Origin: Planctomycetota bacterium
GTDB lineage: Bacteria > Planctomycetota > Brocadiia > SM23-32
Assembly: GCA_018334735.1 (NCBI GenBank)
Contig: JAGXLK010000122.1
Coordinates: 1-6,847 of the forward strand
Direction of reading: 5' to 3'
Length of the DNA stretch: 6,847 nucleotides
Part shown: positions 5,478 through 6,847 of the stretch, one piece after another
Layout of the letters: each line of letters opens with the position of its first letter
How positions within the stretch are numbered: the stretch's first letter is position 1
Notes under the pieces: model-generated
The model's input: only the letters and a program-made list of their open reading frames with translations
Databases searched by the model: none
What the model was told of the DNA's origin: nothing
Made by a program: the position numbers and the translations under genes

Positions 5478-5513
5478 ATGGTGACTTCCAGCTTAGAGGA
5501 GAGGAAAAGATGA
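5478..5513 (+). other. 11-codon upstream ORF overlapping the glycosidase start (ATGA)
   Basis: ATG at 5478 opens a frame encoding MVTSSLEERKR, whose TGA at 5511-5513 overlaps the ATG at 5510-5512 by an ATGA junction. Such overlaps are typical of translationally coupled genes, but a run this short can occur by chance. The strong Shine-Dalgarno of the main gene lies inside it, so translation of this ORF would affect access to that site. It is a candidate leader peptide only. Confidence 0.2.
5496..5504 (+). promoter_or_regulatory. Strong Shine-Dalgarno fixing the glycosidase start
   Basis: GAGGAGAGG ends five bases before the ATG at 5510. This is the clearest ribosome-binding site in the window. 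It decides the start of the downstream gene and shows that the host uses Shine-Dalgarno initiation, which makes its absence before the sulfatase-fold gene notable. Confidence 0.8.
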
Positions 5514-6847
5514 GTCAGCCGGTGCAAATTGAGTTAAGGACCGAGGCCGATCCGCTTGTGGATAAGGCCGTCGAGCTGCTGGAGCGGCATCTGGCGCAAC
5601 GTTGCAATCTGAGAGCCGAGAGAGTGCAGAAAGAACAAGCTCAGTTAAGTCTGGAATTGCGTCCTGAGCTGGGTTCGGAAACATTTAAGATCGCCGATGA
5701 GAACGGCGGAAGTGTTGTGGTGGCCGGCGGTGATCCGAAGGGACTTCTGTATGGCACGGGCAAGTTGATGCGGACATCACTTATGCGACCTCGAAGCTTC
5801 GTCCCGGGAGAATGGCGCGGAGAATCGGGGCCCGATAGACCCGTGCGGGGAATGTATTTTGCCACCCATTTTCATAACTTCTATCACTGCGCTCCCATAA
5901 AAAAGATCCAGAAGTACGTCGAAGAGCTTGCGCTCTGGGGAATCAACGCGCTGCAGGTCTGGTTTGACATGCACCATTTCCACGGGATCGAGGATCCCGC
6001 GGCGCAGCAGATGATTGAACGCCTCCGAGCGATTCTTGAAGCCGGGAAGAGCGTGGGGATGGATGTCGGGCTCTGTTTGCTTGCCAATGAGGCATTTGCT
6101 GATAGTCCAGAAGAACTCCGGGCGGATCCCAATACCGGAACGGCCCACTACCGGGTGGAGCTTTGTCCCAATAAAACCGGCGCAAAAGAACTGATGCTGA
6201 AGTGGTTCGACCAGGAATTCGAAGCCTTTCAGGGAATAGGAATCGATCAGATCTGGCTCTGGCCCTACGACCAGGGAGGATGTGCGTGCGAAAAATGCGC
6301 TCCCTGGGGCGCCAACGGGTTTTTGGAGATGTCCGAAGCCATAGCAGAACTGGCGCGGGATCGGTGGCCGGAACTGACAGTTATATTGAGCACATGGTTG
6401 TTCGACCTGGGGAATCGGGACGGTGAGTGGGAGGGGTTGACTGAAGCTTTTGATACCCGGCCCGAGTGGCTCGATTATATTCTTGCGGATGGACATGAAC
6501 ATTTCCCGGATTATCCGCTGGAACAGGGGGTGCCGGGAGATTTACCGCTGCTGAATTTCCCTGAGATCAGCATGTTCCAGATGTTTCCCTGGGGAGGGTT
6601 CGGTGCCAATCCGCAGCCCTCACGATTCCAGGGTTTGTGGAACCGAGTCGGTGGGGACATCGCGGGCGGATTTCCGTACAGCGAGGGGATATTCGAAGAC
6701 ATAAATAAGGCCATTTTTGCGCACCTCTACTGGGATGAGGATAGTTCCGCAGAGGAGGCGGTAAGAGAATACGCCACCTGGGAGTTCGGTCGCGATCATG
6801 TTGAGGATGTTGTTCAGGCCATCGAAATATTCGAGAGCTTTTTCCCC
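5510..6847 (+). CDS. Glycoside-hydrolase-like protein (alpha-glucuronidase/GH20-type N-domain plus DUF4838-like barrel), 3' truncated by the window
   Basis: The frame runs 446 codons from ATG with no stop, so the C-terminus lies beyond the window. Residues 1-90 form an alternating strand/helix module ending in VVVAGGDPKGLLYGTGKLM (69-87), the layout of the N-terminal domain shared by alpha-glucuronidases and GH20-type enzymes. A catalytic-barrel-like region begins at RPVRGMYFATHFHNFY (110-125), with early strands INALQVWFDMHH (145-156) and MDVGLCL (184-190). Next come LCPNKTGAKELM (218-229), IDQIWLWPYDQGG (245-257) and the cysteine cluster C258-x-C260-x2-C263 followed by PWGANGF, which resembles DUF4838-type proteins. 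A later segment, GGFPYSEGIFEDINKAIFAHLYW (386-408), resembles the Y-x-E-G...D region near the end of such barrels, followed by a helical part. It presumably hydrolyses a glycan or oligosaccharide, but neither the substrate nor the catalytic acid can be assigned. No signal peptide is present, so it would act on imported oligosaccharides. It is transcribed away from the sulfatase-fold operon. Confidence 0.8.
   Translation, partial: MSQPVQIELRTEADPLVDKAVELLERHLAQRCNLRAERVQKEQAQLSLELRPELGSETFKIADENGGSVVVAGGDPKGLLYGTGKLMRTSLMRPRSFVPGEWRGESGPDRPVRGMYFATHFHNFYHCAPIKKIQKYVEELALWGINALQVWFDMHHFHGIEDPAAQQMIERLRAILEAGKSVGMDVGLCLLANEAFADSPEELRADPNTGTAHYRVELCPNKTGAKELMLKWFDQEFEAFQGIGIDQIWLWPYDQGGCACEKCAPWGANGFLEMSEAIAELARDRWPELTVILSTWLFDLGNRDGEWEGLTEAFDTRPEWLDYILADGHEHFPDYPLEQGVPGDLPLLNFPEISMFQMFPWGGFGANPQPSRFQGLWNRVGGDIAGGFPYSEGIFEDINKAIFAHLYWDEDSSAEEAVREYATWEFGRDHVEDVVQAIEIFESFFP

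Larger units (their letters stand above)
5178..5509. other. Divergent intergenic control region (332 bp)
   Basis: This stretch separates the minus-strand sulfatase-fold gene from the plus-strand glycosidase-like gene. It holds one promoter candidate for each direction (5217-5245 minus, 5409-5439 plus) and a GCCAT/ATGGC inverted repeat (5421-5425 and 5438-5442) overlapping the plus-strand -10. It also has three TGGG tracts spaced exactly 9 bases apart (5447, 5456, 5465) and a C7 run on the minus strand (5192-5198). A 64-codon minus-strand frame (5231-5425) crosses it and is listed separately as doubtful. No terminator, tRNA or mobile-element end is seen. Confidence 0.6.

Noticed and set aside
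5777..6502. 241-residue minus-strand frame antisense to the glycosidase-like gene
   Set aside because: The plus-strand frame has family-like motifs throughout and a strong ribosome site. The antisense frame shows none and is a compositional shadow.

Overview
The window looks like one end of an assembled bacterial contig, most likely from shotgun or metagenomic data. Its first 17 bases match the 3' end of the Illumina TruSeq read-2 adapter and are not biological. Base composition is moderate, near half G+C by eye. A heptosyltransferase-family enzyme, a sulfatase-fold enzyme with no export signal, and a DUF4838/alpha-glucuronidase-like glycosidase together suggest a Gram-negative, polysaccharide-handling bacterium. 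The PVC group or a related uncultured phylum is possible, but this is a weak guess because no ribosomal or other marker gene is present.

Layout: four genes lie on the minus strand and one truncated gene lies on the plus strand, divided by a 332-bp divergent intergenic region at 5178-5509. Reading leftward from there, an alkaline-phosphatase/sulfatase-superfamily protein (3744-5177) is followed after 6 bp by a GT9 glycosyltransferase (2460-3737). Next comes a COG2426-like membrane protein (1626-2321, or from a GTG at 2405). After a 235-bp gap there is a membrane-anchored GGDEF protein fused to a ComF-like phosphoribosyltransferase-type domain (92-1390). Reading rightward, a cytoplasmic glycosidase-like protein starts at 5510 behind a strong Shine-Dalgarno and runs off the window after 446 codons.

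Functional reading: the sulfatase-fold protein and the GT9 enzyme are almost certainly co-transcribed, from a good sigma-70-type promoter at 5217-5245. They probably act together on a surface glycan or lipid-linked saccharide. The sulfatase-fold protein has Thr where classical sulfatases have the Cys/Ser that becomes formylglycine, and its D/T/D/H pattern resembles phospho- or phosphoethanolamine transferases. The divergent gene may be controlled from the same region, where a TTGACA/TACAAT pair is visible.

The most unusual item is the leftmost gene. It joins two transmembrane helices, a GGDEF domain whose metal and signature residues are altered, and a phosphoribosyltransferase-like domain whose PRPP loop is also altered. 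It looks like a membrane-bound double pseudoenzyme and possible ligand sensor. No tRNA, rRNA, CRISPR array, insertion sequence or clear rho-independent terminator was seen.
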